DNA of 6,887 nt from a bacterium. Its GTDB lineage: Bacteria; Oederibacteriota; JAJYGY01. The stretch covers positions 1 to 6,887 of the forward strand of contig JAJYGY010000170.1 of the NCBI GenBank assembly GCA_021790555.1, written 5' to 3'. The translations under genes were made by a program, and so were the position numbers. Under the pieces are notes generated by a model, which worked only from the letters and a program-made list of their open reading frames with translations, ran no database searches and was not told the DNA's origin. This document shows, piece by piece, positions 1-6,301 of this stretch (position 1 is the stretch's first letter; every line of letters starts with the position of its first letter).

Positions 1-9
1 GCTTCGGGT

Positions 10-1074
10 TCAGGGCCCGTTGACCGGCATGGACCGGGGATGGAAGGCGGACCCGGCCTTCCGGTAGGAGGCCGCCAGGGAATCCACCTTTCCGCCGGCC
101 AGGGCCCTGACGTGCAGGGATTCCCAGGCGAAGCCGTGCCGCGCCGCCAGGGCGCGGGCCTTCGACCAGAAGGGCAGGGCCCGGGAGGCGCGGCCTTGCA
201 TCCATTCCAGTTCCGCGAACCCCAGCAGGGCGTAGACCTGGCCGCGCGTGTCGCCGGTCTTCAGGAAGAGGCGCTGGGCGGTGGCGAAGGCGGCCCGGGC
301 GGGCCGGGTGCCGCCCATCATCTTGTGGGCCGTGCCGATGGACCACAGGGTGTAGGCGTAGCTGACCTGGTCGCCTATCTTTTTATAGAGGGCTTCGGCC
401 TTGCGGTACAGTCCCAGGGCGGGCCTGAAACGGCCGTTCATGCGCTCCACGTTGCCCAGCCCGCAGTAGGAATAGGCCACGCCGAAGCGGTCCGCCCTGC
501 GGCGCATGGCCGAATTGGCCAGACGGTAGTGCCGGGCCGAGGCGGGGATGTCGCCGCGCATGCGCTCCAGGCCGCCCAGGGCGCAGTGGGCGTAGGCCCG
601 GCCTTCGGCGTCGCCCAGGGACCGGTATTGCTCCAGCGCCTGGACCAGGAAATTCCGCCCCCGCTTCATGTCCCCGGCGATGCGCCAGGTGCCGCCCAGG
701 GCCCACAGGGCGAAGGCCCGGCCCTTGTGGTCGCCTGCCCGGGAATAGCGGGCAAGGGCCTTCTTCAGCCGGGGCAGGGCCTCCCGGGCGCGGCCGACGG
801 CCCGCGCGGCCAGGGCCCAGCCCGTGGAGGCGTCCATGGCCCGGCCCGGGTCTCGGTCCTTCAGCAGGGCCTCGGCCCGGGCGTAGTCCTGCAGGGCCCG
901 CGAGAAGCGGCCTTGCAGCCGGCAGACGTCCCCGGCGCCCAGCAGGGCTTCGGCCCGGTTTCGCGCGTCCAGGCTTTTCAGGGCGAGGATTTGGCGGTAG
1001 ATTCTCTCCGAGGCCGCGAAGCGCGACGCGGCCCGGGCCGCCTCGGCGCGGCTGAACAGGGTTTCGGGGTTCAT
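10..1074 (-). CDS. Tetratricopeptide-repeat (TPR) protein, 354 aa
   Basis: Almost the whole protein is helical TPR-type repeat, which normally serves as a protein-protein interaction scaffold. No enzymatic domain, signal peptide or membrane segment is visible, so it is probably cytoplasmic. Seven units of exactly 40 residues run from about residue 39 to 318. The unit junctions are easy to see: GDHKGRA (114), GDAEGRA (154), ADRFGVA (194), GDQVSYA (234) and GDTRGQV (274), each followed by an A-L-G-G-like helix and a G-(D/R) turn. The 40-residue period resembles the longer TPR variants (kinesin light chain or TPR_12-like) rather than the 34-residue canonical unit. I chose the ATG at 1074 because AAAGGA lies just upstream. 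In-frame ATGs at 1110 and 1137 are possible but would overlap the divergent small gene. The partner and pathway cannot be told from the sequence. The short C-terminal tail (about 319-354) is not repeat-like. Confidence 0.85.
   Translation of the reverse strand: MNPETLFSRAEAARAASRFAASERIYRQILALKSLDARNRAEALLGAGDVCRLQGRFSRALQDYARAEALLKDRDPGRAMDASTGWALAARAVGRAREALPRLKKALARYSRAGDHKGRAFALWALGGTWRIAGDMKRGRNFLVQALEQYRSLGDAEGRAYAHCALGGLERMRGDIPASARHYRLANSAMRRRADRFGVAYSYCGLGNVERMNGRFRPALGLYRKAEALYKKIGDQVSYAYTLWSIGTAHKMMGGTRPARAAFATAQRLFLKTGDTRGQVYALLGFAELEWMQGRASRALPFWSKARALAARHGFAWESLHVRALAGGKVDSLAASYRKAGSAFHPRSMPVNGP
121..960 (-). repeat. Seven tandem 120-bp coding repeats in the TPR gene
   Basis: The repeat is clear at protein level and still partly visible in DNA. 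For example, the stretches starting near 568 and 688 both read roughly GCCGCCCAGGGC then AGGCCCGGCC, 120 bp apart. This suggests growth by tandem duplication of one TPR hairpin followed by divergence. Boundaries are approximate; a phase shift of the unit is equally valid. Confidence 0.7.
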
Positions 1075-1096
1075 GGGTTCCTTTCCAACATCCCTC

Positions 1097-1103
1097 GGGG
1101 AGG
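1097..1103 (+). promoter_or_regulatory. Shine-Dalgarno GGGGAGG for the small zinc-ribbon gene
   Basis: GGGGAGG sits 5 nt before the ATG at 1109. It is identical in sequence and spacing to the site before comEC (1662-1668), which supports both the reality of the small gene and its upstream start. Confidence 0.6.
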
Positions 1104-1108
1104 CCGCC

Positions 1109-1237
1109 ATGTGGCGCAGGATCCGGCACGCCGTCATGATCTGTTACCAGTGCGGAAGCACCCGCTTCCGCTACGAACACTGCAAGGTCATCTGCGAAAA
1201 CTGCCACTGCATCATCGAGAACTGCAGCGGGGATTGA
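1109..1237 (+). CDS. Tiny cysteine-rich zinc-ribbon protein, 42 aa (or 33 aa)
   Basis: This short gene encodes seven cysteines in 42 residues (positions 12, 15, 25, 29, 32, 34, 39). The pairs C12-x2-C15 (CYQC, followed by GS) and C29-x2-C32 (CENC) have the spacing of a one-domain zinc ribbon, and the protein ends in IIENCSGD. That composition in a GC-rich genome is very unlikely by chance, and I recall short conserved bacterial proteins of this look, but I cannot name a family or function. The start at 1109 is chosen because GGGGAGG (1097-1103) precedes it by 5 nt. The internal ATG at 1136 would give a 33-residue protein beginning MICYQCGS, which looks more like the conserved core, but its only SD-like AGGA is 14 nt away. 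It is divergent from the TPR gene (34 nt between starts) and ends 3 nt before the stop of the convergent DUF4870 gene. Zinc binding is inferred; RNA, DNA or protein binding are all possible. Confidence 0.78.
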   Translation: MWRRIRHAVMICYQCGSTRFRYEHCKVICENCHCIIENCSGD

Positions 1238-1240
1238 CCC

Positions 1241-1585
1241 TCAGCCGACCAGGCGGAAGGTGAAGGGATACCGGTAATCCTCGCCCTGGCCGGCCTTCAC
1301 CCCGGCCACGATGGTCAGCACCAGGTCGGCCAGCGCCAGCACCGGCAGCAGCACGAAGCCGACCAGCACGAAGCACAGCAGGCTCGCCACCAGCAGGTAG
1401 ATCGTCATGGAAATCTGAAAATTGAGGGCCTCCTTCCCCGCTTCGGCGACCCGCTTCATCTCTTCCCGCTTCACCAGCCAGACCACCAGGGGCCCCAGGA
1501 TGTTTCCAAAAGGGATGACAAGCCCGGCCAGGGCGCTCAAGTGGCACCCCATGGCCCAGTTGTCCTCCCGCGGACTGTTTTTCAT
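1241..1585 (-). CDS. DUF4870 / Tic20-like small membrane protein, 114 aa
   Basis: The sequence matches the DUF4870 family closely: NWAMGCHLSALAG near the N-terminus, then IPFGNILGPLVVWL, then GKEALNFQIS at about 50-59, and a C-terminal GEDYRYPFTFRLV. Three hydrophobic stretches (about 17-37, 58-75 and 76-98) predict a small inner-membrane protein. The family is full length here (typically 100-120 residues). Its molecular role is not established; remote similarity to the Tic20 translocon subunit has been noted for the family. The start at 1585 is supported by GGAGG 4 nt upstream. A longer open frame upstream reads through the comEC region and has the low-complexity P/A/R composition of a GC-rich shadow frame, so it is not part of the gene. 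It is divergent from comEC and convergent with the small zinc-ribbon gene. Confidence 0.93.
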   Translation of the reverse strand: MKNSPREDNWAMGCHLSALAGLVIPFGNILGPLVVWLVKREEMKRVAEAGKEALNFQISMTIYLLVASLLCFVLVGFVLLPVLALADLVLTIVAGVKAGQGEDYRYPFTFRLVG

Positions 1586-1615
1586 GCTCCCTCCAGAGAA
1601 TGAAGACGTGGGGGA

Positions 1616-1644
1616 AGTTTGCCGGTTTTGCGGGACCGGGTCAA
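1616..1644 (-). promoter_or_regulatory. Candidate sigma-70 promoter for the DUF4870 gene
   Basis: On the minus strand, TTGACC (1644-1639) is followed by 17 nt and then CAAACT (1621-1616). The -35 matches 5 of 6 consensus bases, while the -10 matches only 3 of 6. It would start transcription about 24 nt before the ATG at 1585. This 88-nt divergent spacer also has to hold the comEC promoter, for which I see no convincing match. Confidence 0.3.
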
Positions 1645-1661
1645 GGTCCGCATGACCGCTC

Positions 1662-1668
1662 GGGGAGG
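1662..1668 (+). promoter_or_regulatory. Shine-Dalgarno GGGGAGG fixing the comEC start
   Basis: GGGGAGG ends 5 nt before the ATG at 1674 and makes this the preferred start of comEC. Confidence 0.6.
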
Positions 1669-1673
1669 CTCGG

Positions 1674-4217
1674 ATGGGGGGTTGGGGCGAATCCCTGTGG
1701 AGGCGTCCGCTGCTTTGCGCGGCGCTGGGCCTGGTCGCGGGCGTCCTGTCCGCGCCCCTGTGGCCCTGGGCCGGCCGGGGCCTTGGCCCGCTCCTGGCCG
1801 GCCTTGCCGCCCTGCCGCCGGCCCTGGCGCTGTGGGCCCGGGGGCGCCGGGTTGGGGCGGCAGCCCTGTTCTTCCTGGCCGGGGCCCTGCTGGGCCTGGG
1901 CCGGGCCCAGCCCTGGCTGGGCCGGCTGGAGTCCCCGCCCGGGCCCGGCCAGTGGGCCTGGGTGACCGGGCAGGTGCGCGAAAGCATGGTCCTGCCCGGG
2001 GCCGGGGAGCGGCGCGCGCTGGTCCTGGAGAAGGTGCGGGTGGCCGCCCCGCCCGGCACGCCCCCGCGCACCCTGCCCGGCGGGGTGCGGGTGGCCTGGC
2101 AGGCACGGCCTGGCGAACCCTCCCTGGCGCCGGGGGATGAGGCCGGCCTGGTGGGCCTGCTGCGCTCCCCCGGTCCCCCCCGCAACCCGGGCGAGTTCGA
2201 CTACCGCTCCTACCTGGCCGGGCAGGGAATCACGGCCCAGGCCTGGCCGCGCCATGGTTCCGGACCGCGCCTGCTGAAACAAGGGGGCTTCTGGAACTGG
2301 CGGCGCCTGGCGTGGGACTGCCGCGAGGCCCTGGTGGGCTCCCTGCGCGGGGCCCTGCCGGCCGACCCGGCAGCCTCCCCGGACGAAGCCCCGGCCTGGG
2401 GCATCGTCGCGGCCATGGTCTTCGGGGACCGGCGGGGCATTCCCGCCGCGGAGCGCGAGGCCTTTTCCAAAAGCGGGCTTTCCTATTTGCTGGCCGTGGC
2501 CGGCCTGCACCTGGAGCTGGCCCTGGCGCTTTTCCTGAAGGCCCTGTCCTGGTTCACCCCGGGCAGGCGCCGGCGGGCCGCCTGGTCCCTGGCCCTGGTG
2601 GGCGCCTACGCCGCGGTCACCGGCCTGCAGACCCCCGCCCTGCGCGCCGCCAGCCTGCTCCTGCTGGTGCTGCTGGCCCGCCTTGCCGACCTTGAGACGG
2701 ATTTCCCCACCAGCCTCGCCTTCGGGGCCCTGGTCGTCCTGCTGGCCTCGCCGGCGGCCCTTTTCGAGGCCGGTTTCCAGTTTTCCTTCGCCGTCACCCT
2801 CGCCATCGTGCTTTTCGCCGGCCCGTTCAAGGGGAGGATCCCGACGCTTGGGTCCGGCCGGGGGCGGACTGCCCTCGCCCTCGCGGCCGGGCTCCTGGCC
2901 GTCACCCTGGCGGTGCAGCTGGCCGTCGTCCCGGTGGAGGCCTTCCAGTTCCACCAGTTCAGCTACCCCTCCCTGCTTTCCAACCTGGTGGGCGGGCTAT
3001 TCCTGGCGCCCATCCTGCTGCTGGGCCTGGCCGTGTCCGTGACGGGCCTGGCCTTTCCCGGCGCGGCCTCGCTGGCCGGCCACGCCCTGGGATGGATGGC
3101 CCTGGCCCTGCGCGCCTGCACCCGTTTCCTGGCCGGGCTCCCCCTGGCCGCGCTCTCCACCGGCCGGCCCTCCTGGGCCTGGCTGGCGGCCTGGGCGCTG
3201 GGAGCCTGGCTGCTGTGGAACCGGCTGGCCGCCGCCCCGCGGCGGGAGCGCCCGCGCGCCTGGGCCTGGCTGGCCGGGCCGGCCTTGCTGGGCCTGTGCC
3301 TGGCGCTGCTGCTGCGCGCCTCGCTTCCGCACCGGCATCCGGGCCTGACCAAGGCCTGGTTCCTGGACGTGGGCCAGGGCGACTGCACGCTGGTGGAATT
3401 CGGGGACGGCCGCACCCTGCTGGTGGACGCGGGCCCGGAGCGGCCGGACGCGGGAAGCTGGGTGGTGGTGCCGGCCCTGCGGTTCCTGGGCATTTCGCGC
3501 CTGGACTGGGTGGTGAGCACCCATCCGGACGCGGACCACCTGGGCGGTCTGCCCTGGGTGCTGGAGCATTTTCCGGTGGGCAAGGTGCTGGATTCGGGCC
3601 TGGCGCCCAGGGGATCCGGCGCCGCCGGCCGGCTTTCGGGCCTGTGGGCGCGTTACCGGGCCCTGTTGAGGACGGGCCGTTTCCAAGTGGAGGTGCCCCG
3701 GGCCGGGCGAAGGCAGCCCGCCGACGAGGCCGGGCGGTGGACCGTGCTCAACCCGGCCGCGGCGCTGCTGCGCGGCACGCGGGACGACACCAACAACAAT
3801 TCGCTGGTGCTGCGGGTGGGGGACTGGCTGCTGCTTCAGGCCGACGTGGAGCGGCGGGGTGAGGCGGCCATGCTGAAATCCTTCCCTCCCGGCCGGGTGG
3901 CCCTGCTGAAGGTGGGGCACCACGGCAGCGACACCGCCACGGGCCGCCCCCTGCTCGGGGCCGTCCGGCCACGGGCGGCCCTCATCCAGGCGGGATGGAA
4001 CAACGGCTTCGGCTTCCCCAAGGCGGGGGTCCTGTCCAGGCTGAAGGCCGCGGGCTGCGCCCTGTACCGCACGGACCTGCAGGGGTGCGTTTGCGCGCGG
4101 CGTTCGGCCTCGGGGCTGGAATTCGGCACCTGGGGGCCGGCCGGCCCGCCTTCCCTGTGGAAGGCGCCGCCCTCCAGGAGGGCGCGGCGGCCGGCCAGGG
4201 CGGCGGATGGGGGTTGA
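1674..4217 (+). CDS. comEC: ComEC/Rec2-type DNA internalisation channel, 847 aa
   Basis: ComEC is the inner-membrane protein that takes single-stranded DNA into the cytoplasm during natural transformation. All three family parts are present. The N-terminal membrane helices and DUF4131/OB-like region (about 10-200) end in the hallmark NPGEFDYRSYLAGQGI (171-186). The Competence membrane domain (about 240-520) contains WGIVAAMVFGDRRGIP, LLAVAGLHLELAL (272-284) and PALRAA (321-326). The C-terminal metallo-beta-lactamase domain (about 560-820) has DVGQGD (565-570), VDAG (584-587), THPDADHLGG (616-625), NNNSLVLR (707-714) and VGHHGSD (747-753). The metal-ligand motif THxDxDH is intact, so the nuclease-like domain looks active. 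Two positions differ from the commonest pattern: LLQAD at 720-724 where LLTGD is usual, and GFP at 780-782 where GHP is common. Length is in the usual 700-850 range. The start is supported by GGGGAGG 5 nt upstream. No other competence gene lies in the window, and the 27-residue P/A/R-rich tail after GTW (818-820) is extra. Confidence 0.96.
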   Translation: MGGWGESLWRRPLLCAALGLVAGVLSAPLWPWAGRGLGPLLAGLAALPPALALWARGRRVGAAALFFLAGALLGLGRAQPWLGRLESPPGPGQWAWVTGQVRESMVLPGAGERRALVLEKVRVAAPPGTPPRTLPGGVRVAWQARPGEPSLAPGDEAGLVGLLRSPGPPRNPGEFDYRSYLAGQGITAQAWPRHGSGPRLLKQGGFWNWRRLAWDCREALVGSLRGALPADPAASPDEAPAWGIVAAMVFGDRRGIPAAEREAFSKSGLSYLLAVAGLHLELALALFLKALSWFTPGRRRRAAWSLALVGAYAAVTGLQTPALRAASLLLLVLLARLADLETDFPTSLAFGALVVLLASPAALFEAGFQFSFAVTLAIVLFAGPFKGRIPTLGSGRGRTALALAAGLLAVTLAVQLAVVPVEAFQFHQFSYPSLLSNLVGGLFLAPILLLGLAVSVTGLAFPGAASLAGHALGWMALALRACTRFLAGLPLAALSTGRPSWAWLAAWALGAWLLWNRLAAAPRRERPRAWAWLAGPALLGLCLALLLRASLPHRHPGLTKAWFLDVGQGDCTLVEFGDGRTLLVDAGPERPDAGSWVVVPALRFLGISRLDWVVSTHPDADHLGGLPWVLEHFPVGKVLDSGLAPRGSGAAGRLSGLWARYRALLRTGRFQVEVPRAGRRQPADEAGRWTVLNPAAALLRGTRDDTNNNSLVLRVGDWLLLQADVERRGEAAMLKSFPPGRVALLKVGHHGSDTATGRPLLGAVRPRAALIQAGWNNGFGFPKAGVLSRLKAAGCALYRTDLQGCVCARRSASGLEFGTWGPAGPPSLWKAPPSRRARRPARAADGG
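4168..4184 (+). repeat. Perfect GC-rich inverted repeat near the comEC 3' end
   Basis: CGCCCTCC-A-GGAGGGCG is a perfect 8-bp-arm inverted repeat inside the P/A/R-rich tail of comEC, 31 nt before its stop. In RNA it could form a 7-bp stem with a CAG loop. It has no T-run directly after it, so it is not a classical intrinsic terminator; the T-rich stretch lies about 50 nt downstream. It may be chance in such GC-rich DNA. Confidence 0.35.
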
Positions 4218-4242
4218 GTTTCAGGTTGCCCTGTTTTATTTT
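4214..4242 (+). promoter_or_regulatory. Candidate sigma-70 promoter for the ParB-like/oxidoreductase pair
   Basis: TTGAGT (4214-4219) is followed by a 17-nt spacer and TATTTT (4237-4242), each matching 4 of 6 consensus bases. This is one of the few AT-rich patches of the window. Transcription would start near 4249, about 32 nt before the ATG at 4281. The -35 box overlaps the comEC stop codon, so the ParB-like gene can be expressed independently of comEC. Confidence 0.42.
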
Positions 4243-4280
4243 GGCGGCCGTCCGGCTCCAACCCGCTCCAAAGGAAATCC

Positions 4281-5180
4281 ATGAACCCAGCCATGACCCG
4301 CGCCGCCTCCGTCCCCGTGCCCCTGCCTGAAATCCGTCCCAACCCCCACCACCCGCGCCGGGCCATCCCGGAGACCGCCATCCGCCTGCTGGCCTATTCC
4401 ATGGCCGCGGCCGGGCAGAGGGCGCCCCTGGTGCTGCGGCCCCTGAGCCCCGAGGAGCGGGCCCTGGATCCGGGGAAAAAATACGAGATCGTGGGCGGCC
4501 AGGCGCGCTACCTGGCCTGCCTGAGGCTGGGCTGGAAGGAGGTGCGGGCCGAGGTGCGGGACCTGAGCCCGGAGAAGGCCTTCGAGGCCGCCCTGCTGGA
4601 CAACCGGGGCGGGCCCATGTACTGGCTGGACCGCTACCTGGCCATCGAGAAGCTGCTGGAATGGCGCCAGGACCTGACCCAGAAGGACGTGGCCGAGCGC
4701 TTCGACATGGCCCCCCAGGCCGTGGGACGGGCGCTGAAGCTGGCCGGCCTGCTCAGCCGCGCGGCCCGCGAGATGATCTACCGCCGCCTGGTGGGCGAGC
4801 CCGAACCCTTCGAGCTTTCGGAGGAGAGCGCGCTGGAACTGCTCTCCCTGCGCGCCGGCGAGGCGGGGGACCAGGCCCGGGTGGAGGAGGCCCTGGCCGC
4901 GATGATGGACGGCCGCCTGGGACGCGAGCAGTCCGCGCGCCTGGTGGAATGGATGCGCAAGGGGCGTTCCGCCGCCTCGTTCGCCGGGCCGGACGCGCCG
5001 GGTCCGGGCGGCCAGGCGGAATGGTGGCGGGGCCTGCCGGCCTCGGTGAAGGTGCGGCGCGCCGGCAAGGGCTGGGAGGTGCGCTGGAAGCTGAAGGACC
5101 ACGAGGCGCCGGTGGCGCTGTACGCCGGCCTGGCCGCGCTGAAGGCCGGCCGCGCCGGGCGCCGGGGGAAGCGGGCGTGA
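4281..5180 (+). CDS. ParB/Srx-fold (ParB-like) DNA-binding protein, 299 aa
   Basis: The N-terminal half follows the ParB/Spo0J plan: LPEIRPNPHHPRR (15-27) matches the first ParB motif, YEIVGGQARYLACLRLGW (68-85) stands where KYEIVAGERRWRAA is expected, and a helix-turn-helix lies at about 132-152 (LTQKDVAERFDMAPQAVGRA). ParB proteins bind parS DNA and act as CTP-dependent clamps in chromosome or plasmid segregation; related proteins act as transcription regulators or carry other enzymatic Srx-fold activities. Here the GERR nucleotide box reads GQAR and the third motif (ENxxR) is not recognisable (LDNRGGPMYWLDRYL, 106-120), so CTP-clamp function is doubtful. The C-terminal part (about 240-299) is basic and not recognised. 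No parA is nearby. The start at 4281 has AAAGGA just upstream; Met5 at 4293 is an alternative. The stop overlaps the next gene by 4 nt. The ParB-like fold is secure; a role in segregation is not. Confidence 0.88.
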   Translation: MNPAMTRAASVPVPLPEIRPNPHHPRRAIPETAIRLLAYSMAAAGQRAPLVLRPLSPEERALDPGKKYEIVGGQARYLACLRLGWKEVRAEVRDLSPEKAFEAALLDNRGGPMYWLDRYLAIEKLLEWRQDLTQKDVAERFDMAPQAVGRALKLAGLLSRAAREMIYRRLVGEPEPFELSEESALELLSLRAGEAGDQARVEEALAAMMDGRLGREQSARLVEWMRKGRSAASFAGPDAPGPGGQAEWWRGLPASVKVRRAGKGWEVRWKLKDHEAPVALYAGLAALKAGRAGRRGKRA

Positions 5181-6172
5181 AGCCGCTGCGTTTCGGGATC
5201 CTGGGCACCGGCCGGATCTGCCGCCGCGTGGTGCCGGCCATGAAACGGGCGCGGGGCGTGCTGCCCGTGGCCATGGCGAGCCGCGGGACCGGCCGCGCCC
5301 GGGCCGCCTCCCGCTCTTTCGGGCTGGAGGGAGTTACCGGGTACGAGGCCCTGCTGCGACGCCCGGACATCGACGCGGTGTACCTGCCCCTGCCCGAGGG
5401 CCTGCACGCCGAATGGGCCGCGCGGACGGCCCGCGCCGGCAAGCACGTGCTGTGCGAGAAGACCCTGGCGCCCTCGCTGCGCCAGGCCGAGGCCATGCTG
5501 GCCGCCTGCCGCAAGGCCGGCGTGCGCCTGATGGAGGCCTTCATGTTCCGCTTCCACGCCCAGCAGTCCCTGGCGGCCAGGCTGGCGCGGACCAGGATCG
5601 GGCCGGTCCGCCTGGTCCAGTCGCGGCTGGGATTTTGGTACGGGGAGAAGCGCAACTACCGCCTCGATCCGGGACTGGGGGGCGGCAGCCTCAACGACGT
5701 GGGGTGCTATCCGGTGAGCGCGGCCAGGCTATTCATGCGAAGGGAGCCCCTGGCGGTCACCGCCACGCTCCACAAGGACCCGGGTTTCCGGGTGGACACC
5801 GGAGGCGGCGCGCTGCTGGAATTCGGGGAAGGCGCCTCGGCCCTGGTGGCCTTCGGTTTCCGGATGAGCCTGTGGCAGGGCTGCGAGATCTGGGGGGAGA
5901 AGGGGCGGCTGGAGATGCCCAGGCCTTTCGTGGCGCCGCCCGCGGCCGAAATCGTGGAAAGGCGGGGGGTGCTGGCCGGCACGCGTCCGCGGCGACGGAC
6001 CGCCAAGGGACCGGACCAGTACGTGGCCATGCTGGAGGCCTTCGCCGCCGAGATCCGCCGGCCCGGTTCGGCCGGGTTCGACTTCGAATCCGAGGCGCTG
6101 GCCCAGGCCCGGGTCATGCAGGCCATCCGGGACAGCGCCCGCGCCGGAAAAAAAGTGCGCCTGGCGCGGTGA
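5177..6172 (+). CDS. Gfo/Idh/MocA-family NAD(P)-dependent oxidoreductase, 331 aa
   Basis: The protein opens with a Rossmann nucleotide-binding motif, RFGILGTGRI (5-14), followed by IDAVYLPLPEGLHAEWA (65-81), typical of this family of sugar and related dehydrogenases. CEKTLAP (93-99) corresponds to the catalytic CEKPLA segment with the lysine kept (K95) and threonine in place of the usual proline. MEAFMFRFHAQ (119-129) and GGGSLNDVGCYPV (168-180) are typical of the group related to dihydrodiol and xylose dehydrogenases, with D174 and Y178 as likely active-site residues. Length is normal for the family (320-390). Substrate cannot be told, but a sugar or cyclitol is the family norm. The GTG start at 5177 overlaps the TGA of the ParB-like gene (GTGA), so the two are probably one translationally coupled operon. 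GGGGGAA lies a few nt upstream. The open frame extends far upstream of 5177, but that part has shadow-frame composition and lies over the ParB-like gene. Confidence 0.94.
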   Translation: MKPLRFGILGTGRICRRVVPAMKRARGVLPVAMASRGTGRARAASRSFGLEGVTGYEALLRRPDIDAVYLPLPEGLHAEWAARTARAGKHVLCEKTLAPSLRQAEAMLAACRKAGVRLMEAFMFRFHAQQSLAARLARTRIGPVRLVQSRLGFWYGEKRNYRLDPGLGGGSLNDVGCYPVSAARLFMRREPLAVTATLHKDPGFRVDTGGGALLEFGEGASALVAFGFRMSLWQGCEIWGEKGRLEMPRPFVAPPAAEIVERRGVLAGTRPRRRTAKGPDQYVAMLEAFAAEIRRPGSAGFDFESEALAQARVMQAIRDSARAGKKVRLAR

Positions 6173-6268
6173 GGGATGCCCCCCATGCGGCGGCGGTTTT
6201 GAAGGGCGGAATTTCCGGCGGCCGTCGACCGGCCGGTCCGGGCCGCGACACCGGAGGGCCCGCGCGGT

Positions 6269-6281
6269 CGTCGAATCGACG
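6269..6281 (+). repeat. Palindrome CGTCGA-A-TCGACG upstream of the sigma factor
   Basis: This is a perfect 6-bp-arm inverted repeat with one central base, 20 nt before the proposed sigma-factor start. The 129-nt gap (6173-6301) also holds CGGCCG-TCGAC-CGGCCG (6219-6235) and GGAATTTCC (6208-6216). Any of these could be an operator or a hairpin in the 5' leader. I see no convincing -35/-10 pair in the gap, and GC-rich DNA produces such palindromes by chance, so function is unproven. Confidence 0.33.
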
Positions 6282-6290
6282 TCCTTCCAT

Positions 6291-6296
6291 GGGGGG
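6291..6296 (+). promoter_or_regulatory. G6 run: possible Shine-Dalgarno for an ATC start, or frameshift site
   Basis: Six Gs stand 5 nt before the ATC at 6302, the same spacing as the GGGGAGG sites of the small zinc-ribbon gene and comEC. Alternatively, the first G belongs to an ATG at 6289. Removing one G from the run would join that ATG in frame to the sigma factor (MGVVIEDEEATL), but no SD precedes 6289. Confidence 0.4.
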
Positions 6297-6301
6297 TCGT
6301 C

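Noticed and set aside
40..1263. Long plus-strand open frame opposite the TPR gene (407 codons)
   Set aside because: Its composition is G/P/Q/A-rich with no domain signature, and it mirrors the TPR gene in GC-rich DNA; the minus-strand frame shows a clear repeat family.
1586..2185. N-terminal extension of the DUF4870 protein to 314 residues
   Set aside because: The extension is P/R/A/S-rich, overlaps comEC, and the family start is matched by ATG 1585 with a GGAGG site.
1641..2954. Long minus-strand open frame opposite comEC (437 codons)
   Set aside because: Low-complexity G/Q/P-rich translation typical of an antisense shadow; comEC on the other strand has full family motifs.
4168..4242. Intrinsic terminator after comEC (hairpin plus T-rich stretch)
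   Set aside because: The hairpin lies inside the coding region and about 50 nt separate it from the TTTTATTTT patch, which fits a -10 box better.
4661..5176. N-terminal extension of the oxidoreductase over the ParB-like gene
   Set aside because: The extension has shadow-frame G/R/A/P composition, and the Rossmann motif begins right after the GTG at 5177.
6208..6240. Autoregulated ECF promoter with GGAATTT as -35
   Set aside because: No recognisable -10 element (such as TCTGA or CGTC-type) follows at 16-17 nt, so the match is too weak to call.
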